From NCBI GenBank assembly GCA_030068145.1, contig JAPJBO010000074.1, positions 1 through 64,000 on the forward strand: a DNA stretch of 64,000 nt, read 5' to 3'. Below, in pieces: positions 40,442-51,189 of the stretch. The notes beneath the pieces are model-generated. The model did not search any database and was not told where the DNA came from. It saw nothing but the letters and a program-made list of their open reading frames with translations. The DNA is from Diplonema papillatum. Its lineage: Eukaryota; Euglenozoa; Diplonemea; Diplonemida; Diplonemidae. The stretch's first letter is position 1. Every line of letters starts with the position of its first letter. The translations under genes and the position numbers were made by a program.

Positions 40442-40580
40442 CCGAGTCCTATCTCGCTCTTGAACGCAAACCGGGCATCGAGTGCGCTGCTTCACGGGTC
40501 CAGTGTCTGTGTTCATGGACACAGCCATGGACAGTGTCTGTGTGTGCGTGCTGATGAACAGGGCGCCCTTTCCCGCTCAT

Positions 40581-41792
40581 TTACGTCAACTGTTCCGCTT
40601 CGCTCACTCCCCCGCACGAGGGCCCCGGTGCATCGGCATGGGGGACGCGCGAGGCGCTGCCGAAGACCCGCTCGAACGGCTTCACGTTGCCCTCCGGGTT
40701 GCGCGGGCCGGACGCGTTGTCGTCGTCGAAGATCGCGAAGACGACCCTGCGGAAGCTGCCCGCGTAGCGCGGGAGCCGCAGGACCTCGGCGAACAGGCGG
40801 GCGACCGTCGACGGCGGGTTGTTGAACGCGCCGCAGCCGAAGGCCGAGAGGACCACGCAGTCGTGCCCGTGGATAATCGCGGTGGACAGGATCGACTCCA
40901 TCTTGCGCCGCATGCCGGCCGCCACGTCGTCTGGATACGCAAATTCAGGCCCATCCGAACACGGAGGATTCCGGTAAGCCGCGCTTGCGATGAAGCTCAT
41001 CGTGCGAGCCTTGGGCAGCGTCGGATACCCGAAGGCTTCCTCCCCTTTCAGAACCACGACGTCCGGCGAGTACACGGTCCCGAACTCATGCAGAGGGTAG
41101 CACCAACCGTCAGGCCGCCCCGCCCGCTGCCGCACGTCGTCTTCGAACCCTTGCAGCAGCTCCGCCGAGAGCTCGCTCGGGCGCCGGACGAGGGAGGCCC
41201 AGTAGCCGGTTCTGCGGAACATGTTCTCCTCCTGCGCACCGTCCCCCTGCGCCCAGCCGCCGCCTGCGCCGAACTGGTTGGCCATGTTGAGCAGCACCGG
41301 GTTGTACCCTTCTGACTGCAGGACGAGGGCTGCCTGCAGGCAGTCCCCGCGCCAGACAGCCGCGGCTGCATCTTCCGCGGAACCGGCGGAGCCACGCGGG
41401 GCCAGCGGCAGCGGGGCGATCGATGAGTCCTCGTGGTACTTCGTCCGAACCGCGCACTCCACCAGCATGTCCCTGAACGGCTCGCGCAAGCTGTCGACGA
41501 CGGTGTGCGCGGCGGCCATCACGCGCAGCAGGTGGGCCCGCTTGCGCCGCATCTGGATGCGGGCGACAGTGAACGCCTCGAGCCACGAGTCAGCGTCCCA
41601 CGTGACCCGCTCCGCCGCGAACACGGGCAGGCTCCTGTCGACGGTCGCCCAGCTCCGGTACGCGGCGGCCTTGATCAGCTCCCGGTGCCGCGATGCGCGG
41701 CCGACCTTCTTCCCCGGCGGCGCCTCGCTATCAGCTTCTTCTTCGGGCGCACGCTTCTGCTTCACCGGCGCGCCTCCGGCGCCGTCGGTCAT
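40581..41792 (-). CDS. Poly(ADP-ribose) glycohydrolase, microbial type
   Basis: About 403 residues from the preferred start MTDGAGGAPVKQK (41792); an upstream in-frame ATG at 41906 adds a poly-Lys leader. A basic N-terminus (nuclear signal likely) precedes the catalytic macrodomain-like fold at about residues 130-385: AALVLQSEGYNPVLLNMANQ, then the PARG signature GAGGGWAQGDGAQEEN (GGG-x7-QEE, the catalytic glutamates), VVVLSAFGCGAFNNPP and VARLFAEVL. This family (TIGR02452-like) removes ADP-ribose from proteins. Length and motif order are near complete, with no intron evident. The last ~60 codons are duplicated in tandem downstream. GC is higher than in flanking sequence. Confidence 0.88.
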   Translation of the reverse strand: MTDGAGGAPVKQKRAPEEEADSEAPPGKKVGRASRHRELIKAAAYRSWATVDRSLPVFAAERVTWDADSWLEAFTVARIQMRRKRAHLLRVMAAAHTVVDSLREPFRDMLVECAVRTKYHEDSSIAPLPLAPRGSAGSAEDAAAAVWRGDCLQAALVLQSEGYNPVLLNMANQFGAGGGWAQGDGAQEENMFRRTGYWASLVRRPSELSAELLQGFEDDVRQRAGRPDGWCYPLHEFGTVYSPDVVVLKGEEAFGYPTLPKARTMSFIASAAYRNPPCSDGPEFAYPDDVAAGMRRKMESILSTAIIHGHDCVVLSAFGCGAFNNPPSTVARLFAEVLRLPRYAGSFRRVVFAIFDDDNASGPRNPEGNVKPFERVFGSASRVPHADAPGPSCGGVSEAEQLT

Positions 41793-41906
41793 TTTCTTCT
41801 TTTTTTTAATGCCACCCGCGCCACGGTGTTTTGCCCCACGACTAGCATGTGTTTTAAAAGGTCGTTTCTCAACTAAAGATGCGTTCTTCAACGCTGCGAG
41901 CACCAC

Positions 41907-43139
41907 CAGCCGTAAATTTGTTGCATTAGTGTGTGTGGGCCTTTGAAGCGTGGATGATGCCTCTCGCGCTGCTCCCCTTGAGGCTCATGCCAAAGCGCCG
42001 CCGCCCAGGTTAAGGGGTTGCGGCATCAGGCGTGGGCCAGGGCCAGGGAGGCTGTTCAGAGGGGTCACCACCCACCATTTGTTGCATTAGTGTGATTGTC
42101 AGGCATTCGACTACCCTGAGCAACGCACTATACCACGAGTCGTTTTAAGCATGTCTGCGGGAGAGTGTTGTTGGTAACGCACTCAAGACTGTTGTTTGTG
42201 TGTGCCTGTTCCCGCCGCTTGAGATTCTGGGGTTTAGGATTCCCGTGTGACCGTTGCTAAATGGGTTCTCTTTTTAAGCAAGAAAGGGCTCTGTGAGTGC
42301 GGGGTTGTTTCTTTGGTGTACTGTGTTTTTGCCAGCTGCATTGAATCCGCCTTCTGCGCATCGACTCCGAGAGCGGCTACCTGCAAAGAAAAGCGAGGAG
42401 AAGAAGTGCCGCGGGCGAAAAGGACAGGAAAGAAGACGCGAGGGGGGGGGCAATCGCGCGATGCCTTTCGCTATAAACAATTGACATCGAAAAGCGGGGA
42501 GAACCGTACTTTTTGCTTGCACTTATCTGCCGTTGCGCGCCTGGGAAAGGTGACCGCGTGCAAGCGCTATCAACCTTCGTCCTACAGACACTTCTAGGGG
42601 CTCAAGGTAGAATGAAGAACGGATCTTGGCAACGCTGAGCTGACGCACTACTTCGTGTGCTCGAGCGTTCATTTTTCGCAAGGTTGATCGAGCCACCACG
42701 GTGGCAACGGGGTCGAGAGGATCACCAGAAGGGACTCTATCGAGCGGTTCGGGCCATGTGGCAGATCACACCAGACTGCAGCAATAAGTTGCTGCAGCAG
42801 GAACTTCCATGAGCCTGCGCCACGCCGAGCCTTGTCCTCACAACAAACACCCTGCCCAAGCAACAACACGCTCGCAGCAGGCAGGGGACGGGAATTGCAG
42901 ATTCTGAGATGATGCAAATCATAGCCACGGGTCTTCTCCAAAAGGTACTGCTCATTTCGGTCTGTTGCTGCGGAAACCATCCGAAAGCAAAGTCAAAACG
43001 AAACTGGGGCGACGTTCTTTTGCCCGAGGCAAGCACGAATAAGCAGACCAGGCTCTTAGCTCTTTGATGGCGGCTCAACTTCCAGTTTGTCGATAAGGAC
43101 CGGTTCAACCTACGGAGTGTCGATCAAGAGCGGCGCAAC
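41907..43139. other. Unassigned 1.2-kb stretch between PARG and CFAP99-like genes
   Basis: One copy of the dispersed motif (42216-42272). Two AACCTACRGHGTGTCGATC repeats lie just before the CFAP99-like stop (43107, 43138). No gene seen. Confidence 0.45.
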
Positions 43140-45473
43140 CTACAGCGTGTCGATCGCGTCCAATGCCTCGTTGGCAGCGCGCTGCTGCTTCTGACTTTGC
43201 TTGTTGGTAAACTCGGCGAAAGCAGCTGATTTCAAGGCAAGGGCTTCTTCGGCTAGTCTGAGCTTCCGTTCCTCGGCGGCTGCGCGGGCGGTGGCGTCTT
43301 GTTGTCTGCGGGAGTGGAGCAGCGTGCTCACGGTACCGTCGGCGACGGTTTCCCTTTGCCGCTGTTGGCGTTCGTCGAGCTGCCTCACCTGCCGGGCCGC
43401 CTCGATGCCTTTCAACTGCCGGTTGCGGGAGATGTTGCGCTTGCCCTTCTCCTGCTCCTCCCACCGCTTGTACTCGACGGCGCCGCCGTCGGCCGCGTTC
43501 AGCATCTGCGCCAGTTTTCGCTGCCGCTCGGCTTGCCTCCTCGCCGCTTCTTCGGCCATGCGCTGCTCCCTTTTTTCCTGCAACCTGGCCTGCAGGCTCT
43601 GCAGGTGCAACCGGTCCCGCGACTCCTTTTCAAGCTCGCGGTCGGTCGCCATCTTCTTCTTCTTCAGCCGCCCGACCATCGTTTCCTGGGCACGGACGGC
43701 TCTTCGCTGCAGGACCTCGTTCAGCTTCGCGTTGTTGTTCTGCTTCGCCTGTTCCCGCGAAGCTTCGATCTGGTCCCGCCGCAGGTCGCGCTGCCTGTTT
43801 TCTTCATCGCGCACCTCGACGAGCCGGCCTTGGAGCTCTGCCAGCGACATGTCGTACAAGGATCCGGTGCCAGCGGTAGCCTCCGGGTCGAACTCGCGGA
43901 CGAAGAACTGCTTTTTGACGACGTTCCCGTCGGCGTCGACGAAGCTGCGCAGCGCCGCGGCCCGCTCGCGAATCGCGGCGATGACTTCCGCCTTGCGCTG
44001 GAGCTCAAGCTCGAGGCGCTCGGCGGCTTGCAGCTCGATGAGCCGGTCTTCCTGCTTGATCTGCTGCGCGGCGGCGTGCCTCTGCTCGTGCATAGTCGTC
44101 TTCGCCTTGAGCACCGCGGCCTGGATGACCTCCGTCTGCTTCTGGGCGTACGCGCGGTTGCTCTCCAACAGCGCCTCGTCCGCCGCCCGCTTCCGGGCAA
44201 GCTCGGCCTCAACCGACTTTTTGATGCCGGCCGCGACCCGGGCGCGGCGGGTCTCCTCGTTGACGCGGGCCATCTTCGCCTCCTCGTCGGCGAGCATCAT
44301 CTCGATCTTCCGCTGCGCAACCCGCTCTTTTTCGGCCGCTTCGTCGCTGTCCTTCATCCGGCTCCGCCAGTCGTTGAAACGCGTCGCGTCGTGGAGCTCG
44401 ATCTCCTTCCGGCGCAACTCGTCTTCGTCGCCCTTCTGCTTCTTCTGAAAGATGGCGTCCTCCCTGAGCAGCGCGGCGGTGGTCAGTTTTGGCGGTTCTC
44501 CGTCGGGCGCCTGCTGCAGCCTCCGGCGCACTTCTTCGACCGGCACCGGCTTCGGCGGCGCGCGTTCGCTTTCTTCGGCTTGGTGGGTGGCGAGCTGCTG
44601 GCGCTTGTGCACAGCGTCTTCCCGCAGGATGGCGGAGTACGTTGCCTTCGCGGTTTCCGCGGGCTGCTTCGCCAGCCGCGCGCGCACTTCTTCGATGCCC
44701 GGGACCGGGCTTCGCGTGTGGTCGGCGCCCGATTGGTCCGAACCGGCATCTTCGTGGGGCCCTTCGTTCTTCCGCAGCGCCGTCAGCAGCACCGGCGGCT
44801 GGGCCGGGATGGCTTGCTCCCGCTTGCGGTTCTCCTCGGCGACCGCCTTGCTCAGGGACGACGCCTGGATGCCCTTCTTGAACAGCTGGATCGCCTGGTC
44901 GGTCTCCTCCGTCTTCCCGTCGACGACCCTCTTCGGCCGCTGGCTGTCGGCGGCCGTGTCGGCGGCGGCGGGGGCGGCGCCGCCGCGGTGCCCGCGCGGC
45001 GGTTCGGCGCGTTTGGCGTCCGGTTTCGGCCTCGGCCTGTCTTCCTTGCCGGCGCCGGGTGCTCGTCTGGTCGAGGAGCCCTCCCCGTTGCCCTTGCGGC
45101 CGGCGGCGACGGGGGACAGGAAGCTTTGGACGACGGCGTCGATCGTCGGCTCGTGCTCCTTGATGTGGCCGACTAGGACGCGGTCGACGTACTCGTCGTC
45201 GTACATGGTCCGCCAGACGGGGGCGAAGATGTCCTCCGCGTGCGCGGGGGAGAAAACGAACGACAAAAACTCGGCCATTCTGCTGTGGCTGACAGGCGAC
45301 GAGCAAATCAGCAGCCGAAACCCAGCCGAGCCGAGCTCGTCCAGCCGGAACAGCGCCAGATACGCAATCAGGAGCAGCGACGTGAAGCAGTCGGTCATCC
45401 TCCGCATGGCTGAAGAGTACTTGTTCACGGCGCATTCGAGCACCTTTCGGTACCGTGTCGTCCCGTACAGTAC
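43140..45473 (-). CDS. CFAP99: CFAP99-like axonemal protein, exon 2
   Basis: 777 codons beginning VLYGTTRYRKVL after an acceptor CCCACAG (45474-45480), then YLALFRLDELGSAGFRLLIC, AEFLSFVFSP and WRTMYDDEYVDRVL. This is the conserved N-terminal block of cilia- and flagella-associated protein 99. A charged linker with three repeated motifs (VRARLAKQPAETAKATYSAI and VRRRLQQAPDGEPPKLTTAA type) follows, then ~400 residues of Arg/Glu/Lys-rich coiled coil to the C-terminus. The frame stays open through the intron to 45623, but that stretch is non-conserved. Together with exon 1 the protein is about 833 residues, in the normal CFAP99 range. Confidence 0.85.
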   Translation of the reverse strand, partial: VLYGTTRYRKVLECAVNKYSSAMRRMTDCFTSLLLIAYLALFRLDELGSAGFRLLICSSPVSHSRMAEFLSFVFSPAHAEDIFAPVWRTMYDDEYVDRVLVGHIKEHEPTIDAVVQSFLSPVAAGRKGNGEGSSTRRAPGAGKEDRPRPKPDAKRAEPPRGHRGGAAPAAADTAADSQRPKRVVDGKTEETDQAIQLFKKGIQASSLSKAVAEENRKREQAIPAQPPVLLTALRKNEGPHEDAGSDQSGADHTRSPVPGIEEVRARLAKQPAETAKATYSAILREDAVHKRQQLATHQAEESERAPPKPVPVEEVRRRLQQAPDGEPPKLTTAALLREDAIFQKKQKGDEDELRRKEIELHDATRFNDWRSRMKDSDEAAEKERVAQRKIEMMLADEEAKMARVNEETRRARVAAGIKKSVEAELARKRAADEALLESNRAYAQKQTEVIQAAVLKAKTTMHEQRHAAAQQIKQEDRLIELQAAERLELELQRKAEVIAAIRERAAALRSFVDADGNVVKKQFFVREFDPEATAGTGSLYDMSLAELQGRLVEVRDEENRQRDLRRDQIEASREQAKQNNNAKLNEVLQRRAVRAQETMVGRLKKKKMATDRELEKESRDRLHLQSLQARLQEKREQRMAEEAARRQAERQRKLAQMLNAADGGAVEYKRWEEQEKGKRNISRNRQLKGIEAARQVRQLDERQQRQRETVADGTVSTLLHSRRQQDATARAAAEERKLRLAEEALALKSAAFAEFTNKQSQKQQRAANEALDAIDTL

Positions 45474-45769
45474 CTGTGGGTGTGTGCTGCGGTGGGTACT
45501 GCCTGATGCATACTTTCGCCCATCTTTCCAAAGGCCGTCGCCGCCAAGTTCCCCCCAGCTGCCTGCTGCAGCGTGAGCGGCAACGAGGACGCAGACAGCG
45601 GAACCCGTCGAGACACCCATCAACTGGTTCCCTACTCATTAGCTTTTCACGCTTTCTCATGCGAGTGGTTCACATGAAGAAGACCCATTTCCCACTCGAA
45701 AGCACGTGGATGAAAAGCTGGGATGCTTCACAAAACATCGAGCAGCGCTAGATGGGAAAAGGCACAGAC
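45474..45769 (-). other. Intron of the CFAP99-like gene
   Basis: 296 bp, phase 0, CAG|GTCTGT ... CACCCACAG|GTA. Joining the exons gives EDFMRQ|VLYGTTRYRKVL, matching the continuous family motif. It shows that spliceosomal GT-AG introns occur here. Confidence 0.8.
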
Positions 45770-45937
45770 CTGGCGCATGAAATCTTCGGATTCGCCATCG
45801 ATGGCAGATGCTTTCCGTTCCTTTTCGAGGAAGTCAGACGCATGCGAATCAACAGAATGCGTCGCAGGGTTGAAAGTCTTGATACATCTTTCACACACAT
45901 CCCACAACTGCCCTTGCGTAGAGTCGGCGAGGGACAT
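45770..45937 (-). CDS. CFAP99: CFAP99-like axonemal protein, exon 1
   Basis: 56 codons from the ATG at 45937: MSLADSTQGQLWDVCERC, then IKTFNPATHSVDSHASDFLE and GESEDFMRQ. The FNPxxHSVDxH and EDFMRQV patterns are what the CFAP99 N-terminus shows directly before the YGxTRYKKVL motif that begins exon 2. Start chosen as the only ATG before the conserved helix. Confidence 0.75.
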
Positions 45938-47195
45938 TACTCGACTGCCAGAACTCGCCTATCGAAGCAAGCAACAGAAAGAGAGAGAGAGAGGCGACTC
46001 GCCCCTCCCTCTTCCTCTGCCAGGCTTCCCGCCTTCACGATTCGAATGCACTGCTAAAGGCAACTGAGCCGCTTTCGTCACGAACCTTGCAACTGGGCGA
46101 TAATATTATAAACCTGTTCTCGTGTCCAATGTTCCCTTCTCCCGCCCAATTCGTTGTTCACGAATGTGCCGCCCTGATAAACGTGCTTGTTTTGTGATGA
46201 TGATGAAACAATATGCGAGACTCATGACGCCGAATCTCGCAGTACTAGTGCCCCGAAGACACCGCGGAATTCTGGACTGTTACGAGTTTTAAGGATCCGT
46301 GATTCGTGTCTGTACGGTCGACAGCCAAGGCGGGTTGGTGTTCGTTCCTTGGGTGTGGGTATAGCTGGCACCTGTTAATTCGTCTGTTGCTTCCTCTGGT
46401 CTTTGCTTTCTGCTCTGTAATTCTTTTCCAGTCGGCAGCGCCTGTTCTGTTCGTTTTGTGCTGAAACAAACAGAGATACTAGGGGTGACAGCAAGCTTAG
46501 CCGCCAGAACCCCAGGACTTGCCGCTCCGAAGATACCGCTGAGTTCGTTTCCAATCGACGGCTTCGCGCGAAACGAAAAAGGTAATCCAATTGCCAACCT
46601 TTCTTTTTTTTCGCAACAGCTGACGGGCACTGGCCGGGCATTTGCCACCCAAGCGGCCGGAATGATGTGTTGAATTTTCCTCTGAGATAGGAAAACACGG
46701 GTGGGAGAGAAAAGGATAGACGAAGGGCTGCAACAAAATCCGAACTTATGCGAGTGCAAGCGGTGCGCATATTGCACCCGTTTCGAAATTGTATCCCCGA
46801 GCGCGCATGCATACTGAAGAAAACAGCGGTACTCCGCTGATTCTGGGTTCATACGGAACAGACCTGTGGCGGCAATCCGCATACTACCCGTGCAGCACAA
46901 AAAGACTTGCGGCTGTATGTAGATGTTCAACATCCACCCAGCTCACCAAGATAGATTCTCGTTTCTGCACGCTGCTGCTCAGCTATTGGGGTCTTCTTGT
47001 TTCTTTTGCCAAGTAAGTGTCAGCCTTCTTTTTTTTCTCGTGTACCCCGCGGCTGTCCAGATAGTTCCACCGATCCTTCCGATGTGACAGCCGGGTTGGT
47101 GTCTTGATTGTTGGCTGAAAGCGACGAGACTACATCCGCGCCGCGTCGAAGTAGGTGGTTCCAGTGGAGCAGTTTGGGTCACGTTCTCTCCCATA
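45938..47195. other. Unassigned stretch upstream of the CFAP99-like gene
   Basis: Presumably holds its promoter; no recognisable motif. A short GA repeat lies at 45980-45994. A minus-strand frame at 46289-46933 has no recognisable domain. Confidence 0.4.
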
Positions 47196-47790
47196 CTCGA
47201 GGGGCTGCCTGTGCACCACGCCTCGTGAGAGTACCACTTCGAAGGAGAGACAATACACAACTACAACGTGAGTCTTTTTCGTTGAACGCTTCCGCCCGCC
47301 CAGGGGACTAAACAACTTGTCTGACCGAGCAAAAAAGCCGGTTTCAGCCAAAAACCCGGTTTTGGGCCTTTGGGTGCCAGGAACCGTCGCCCCGCGCACG
47401 CAAACAAGGGAACGGAGGGGGGTGGTGAGATAACTATGTTATAGGTTTGCGGTGGCGGCGTGCACGTCTGTCAAACTACGGAGATGGTGGGTGACAAGCT
47501 TCGAATAGCAGTGACACACCGTGACGCGCCACATGACTGCAGTACTGTACAGTACAGGTACAGTACTGCAGGCCACTTGAAATCGAGTTTTATAAATCAT
47601 TTTTATTTTTATGAACAACCGAAACCGGAAAAACCCGGTTTCTGAAACCGGGAAACCGGGTTTCAAGTCCCCTGCGCCCGCCACTAAACCCAGATTCACC
47701 TGTGTTTCGTGGGGGTCAGTACATTTACCTCCTCTGAGATTTCGCAACTGGCAGCCTCCTCAAGTATTTCCTACGAAGCAGGTGCTTATA
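47196..47790 (+). repeat. 208-bp interspersed repeat interrupted by a hAT MITE
   Basis: Left part 47196-47300 starts CTCGAGGGGCTGCC; right part 47675-47790 ends GCAGGTGCTTATA. Removing the MITE and one 8-bp duplication leaves the family sequence continuous at ACGCCCGCC. Confidence 0.8.
47301..47674. mobile_element. 374-bp hAT MITE with 8-bp target duplication
   Basis: Ends CAGGGGACTAAA ... TTTCAAGTCCCCTG (9-bp perfect TIR CAGGGGACT), flanked by CGCCCGCC at 47293-47300 and 47675-47682. TIR and duplication length are classic for hAT. The interior has repeated ACCCGGTTT/AAACCGGG motifs and a palindrome CTGCAGTACTGTA...TACAGTACTGCAG near 47539-47574. Confidence 0.9.
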
Positions 47791-49485
47791 CAAAAAAAGA
47801 AATGCCCCTAAACTAGCCTGCATGCCGCACTTGATACGTGTTGGCGACTAGTTTTCGGCACAACAAGTGAGAACAAGTACAGTAGCGCGACTCTTTTTAC
47901 AGTTCAAGGAACTCTCCAGGTGTTCTCTGCGATTTTGCCCGGGATTCTGTCTAGGCGGCCATTATTCCCTTGCTAATCGTTGTGTACGCCGTACCATTAT
48001 CAGCACCTGGCTTATGCGGAGAGCCTAACATCTTCTTTTGCTCGTTTGTTGTCGGAGCATTGTTGAGGTGTCACTTAGATGTAAATCTAAAGCACCCACA
48101 TTAAATCTTGTTGAGCATTGAGTTCTTTTGAGTACATGAACCACATGGATTAGCATGCACTGTTGTTGAGCATTGAGTTCTGTAAAGTGCAACCTGCCAT
48201 GAAGGCAAGCGAGCACTATTCACAAGTTCTTGTTGAGTTGAGTTATTTTGAGTACATGAACCACGTGGATTATGCACTTTCTCGTAGGTCAGGATACTTT
48301 ATGACACCATCACCTGTCACTGCGTCGTCAAGATCGAGTACACGTGGAGTTAGCGGGGCTAGGTCTTCTTGTGTTTTTGATCGTGTCGGCGAGCTTAGGA
48401 TCGAGCAGGCAAGCTCGATTTCTGACGGGGATTCGTGCCGGTCTTTGGGTGGGTTATGTGGCGTCCTTTGCTGCTTCCACCTGCCCGCTAACTACAGCGG
48501 CTACTTTTCTTCACTGACGACGTATTTTCCCACATTGTCGTGCAGAGGCCTGCAGTGCGGAAATACTCGACGTAGCTGCCTTGACTCCGAATGGAAGGGA
48601 GGAAAATATTGAGGTAGAGCTGTCTATTGATTGACTGATGCAATGTTGCGTACTCACACAGCGGAAGATGGCTCCTGGGGTGTGTGACACCCTGAGCCTA
48701 GACTCCTCGTCTAAGGCTCAAGGTCACCTGACTGTCAGCTTTCACGCACGAAGCCCGCAACTGAAACACGCGCGCCATGTTTTCCCGTATCTTGTGGGCT
48801 TGTGGAAGAATTTATGCCCTTCTTCCATCTGTCCGTTCCGACAGAAACTACGACGATTCTCCTCCTACTACAGTAACTTACGTCAAATAAGCCCATCCGA
48901 AGGTGGGGCTCATTTCTGTAGGCAGCGTTTTTTTATACCAGTGTGCAGTTTGGGATAGTTTTCCCTTCTTTTTTTCCCTTGTCTCCATCTAGTTTGGCCG
49001 CCCGGGGGCGTGATTAGTATGGGTAGCTTTGTTGATTGCTGTGGGCTGAGGAAAGTCGGTACGTCATGCCTTTCCAGGGCTAGTGCTGTCGACATACGGT
49101 TGTACGTCCACTACGCGTACGCCAATTCTTTTCGGGTGTACACGTAAGTGTACGCACGTAGGCCGAGCTGATGCGACTATTGCCGGAACAACACTAAACG
49201 AAGGGACGAATCAACTGGTTCCCGGAGGGATTGTTTTAAGCGTAGTGCTTCGTGTTGGTCGTTCCCCGCTGATTTGCAACGACCACACTCCGCCGCCTTG
49301 CGCTTTGCTGGCGACTGTGAAGAGGACGGCTTCAGAAGCGACGATTCCTCCTTCACAGAACCGACCAATTCTGAGTGCAGTGAAACAACAGAAAGTAGTC
49401 AGGCGCCACACTAGGCACGCCAGCCAGCGTCGTTGTCAACTTCCTCTCGCGTTGTCATCCGTGTCCCCCATTCCGGGGTTTGTAA
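47791..49485. other. Unassigned stretch
   Basis: A diverged ~70-bp direct repeat: 48100-48150 and 48225-48275 share TTGAGTACATGAACCACRTGG, and 48111 and 48165 share TTGAGCATTGAGTTCT. No gene seen. Confidence 0.45.
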
Positions 49486-49600
49486 AGGGGGGGGGGGGGC
49501 GGCTATGGTGGCTGCATACGGCTGCATACGCGTATGCGCCCAAACCTGCATACGCATACGGCGCTGCATACGTATGCATACGGCTATGCATGTGGCTGTG
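49486..49600. repeat. GCATACG palindromic array 1
   Basis: A G12 run, then repeated GCATACG/CGTATGC units on both strands (e.g. GCATACGTATGC), able to form hairpins. Confidence 0.8.
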
Positions 49601-49800
49601 ACTTCTCTGGCAATGCCTCCTCCGTCCAGGACGAAGGGGGAGTCGAAAAGGATACTTAAACGCAAAGTTTCGTGAGAGTCGACGGAACCTATGTCCGCCT
49701 TAACCCGGGGTACACGGGCAGTGTGTTCACTCCCGTAAGCCGACGAGCCGCGCTCCGATGAGGCAACCGAAGCTGGTTGTCTCAGGATCTGCTGAGCAAC

Positions 49801-49851
49801 GGGCTGGCGGAAAGGCCCGCCACGTGGTGCGGGCCTTTTCCGCCAGCCTGT
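49801..49851. repeat. Strong hairpin (19-20 bp arms)
   Basis: GGCTGGCGGAAAGGCCCGC, an 8-nt loop, and its complement with one bulged base. No T-run follows, so it is not a typical Pol III or bacterial terminator. Confidence 0.85.
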
Positions 49852-50183
49852 TGTAGGCTGTCGTGCGTCATGAAGCATGCTCGTTCAGTGCTTTGAGCTG
49901 GCGTTCGACGTCGTCGGGGAAAGAGCGAGGCAGACATTGACCGTGGCACGCATCCTCATCGACCTGCTTTCTACTTACCAGTACATTGCATTGTTACACG
50001 GTGAGGTCCAGTCTCAGAAACTGCCGTCAAAGAGGGCGCGAGTCACACCTAAAAAGCGTGTGACACCCGCTTTTTCAACTCCAGCTTTAACTCCAGTTTC
50101 TGGGGCTCTGGACTCCACCGTCTTCACTCATAGGCCCGTCACGCAGCAGCCAGAAGGCCGGGCTGGCCTCACACAGCCCCACC

Positions 50184-50272
50184 TATGCATACGTATGCAG
50201 CCGTATGCGTATGCATATTTTCAAATCTGCATACGCATACGCATACGTATGCACGTATGCAGCCAACCCAGC
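50184..50272. repeat. GCATACG palindromic array 2
   Basis: Same unit as 49486-49600; TATGCATACGTATGCAGCC and GCATACGCATACGCATACG segments in inverted arrangement. Confidence 0.8.
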
Positions 50273-50275
50273 CCT

Positions 50276-50411
50276 AGACATACATCCGATACGACTCGCA
50301 TTCTCGCATATTCTCGTATTGGGGGGTCGCGGCCCCGATTCTCGCAAAATTCTGGCATATTCTCGCATGATTCTCGCATATTCTCGCACGTGCGAGAATA
50401 TGCGAGAATGA
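50276..50411. repeat. ATTCTCGC hairpin array, copy 1
   Basis: CATCCGATACGACTCG followed by repeated ATTCTCGCAT units ending in a perfect palindrome ATTCTCGCACGTGCGAGAAT. Inverted relative to 51190-51300. Confidence 0.8.
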
Positions 50412-51189
50412 GGTTACTCACAGTACGGGATGCTTGGACACATGAGAAACCGGCAGGAATCAACGTTTTAGGTCGTCGCCAAGGCTTCCGCGGCGCATTT
50501 TGCCGCCACTGGGCCTCCGAACTTCTTCAGCTGCTGCTTCCTCTGTGTAGTGAACATTCTTTTCTTCCTCTGTCTTCACTGCCACAGTTCGTTTCGTCTG
50601 TTCGTGGATGCAGGCTTTCAAAGCTGTTTATGAACTCGGGAACCAAATCTGCTTGTGCTTTCAGCGTTTTGAGGATTAGGTCTCCTTGACTCGCTGTCGC
50701 TGGGCTCCCTAGATCCCAAGGGCTCCCTAGATCCCAAGGGCTCCCTAGATCCCAAGGGCTCGCGGAGCCTGCAACCTAATAATGCACCTGCAAAGGCGGC
50801 CCCGAGGCCAATATTCAAAATGCCCGTGCCTCCTAGTCAGCGGCAACTGAGTGGAAGCCGCCAGCTTCACGAAACAAGCTGTGGCAGAGGAAATCGTAGA
50901 AGAAAACACAAGAAGCCGCAGCTGGAGAAGTTGCAGGCACAGTGGCGGACGGAGCACTTGTTGTGAAGCGTGTTTTCGACCAATACTCAAGCATTGAAGC
51001 AATACCATGGAGCAACCAGAGTTGTTGTTGACAACATCTTGTGTTGAGGTGTCCTTGTCTTGAAAGCAACACCATGCCAGCTGCAAAACTGCAGTTGGCG
51101 TAGGCTTATTTCGTTGTTTTGCTATCTCCACTTGGTCTTCCTGTCGGAGCCTCGAATACGGGTCAAATACATGGTTCTTCGGTGGTTTA
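50412..51189. other. Unassigned stretch between inverted hairpin arrays
   Basis: Contains three copies of GGCTCCCTAGATCCCAAG (50703-50758). No gene recognised. Confidence 0.45.

Noticed and set aside
43201-45576. Long plus-strand frames of 374-625 residues opposite the CFAP99-like gene
   Set aside because: Antisense shadows of a GC-rich coiled-coil gene; no recognisable domain.
46289-46933. 214-residue minus-strand frame as a gene
   Set aside because: No recognisable motif, no conserved block and atypical composition compared with the supported genes.
49801-49851. Transcription terminator or miRNA precursor
   Set aside because: No T-run, no flanking gene, and the arms are short for a miRNA precursor; left as a hairpin.
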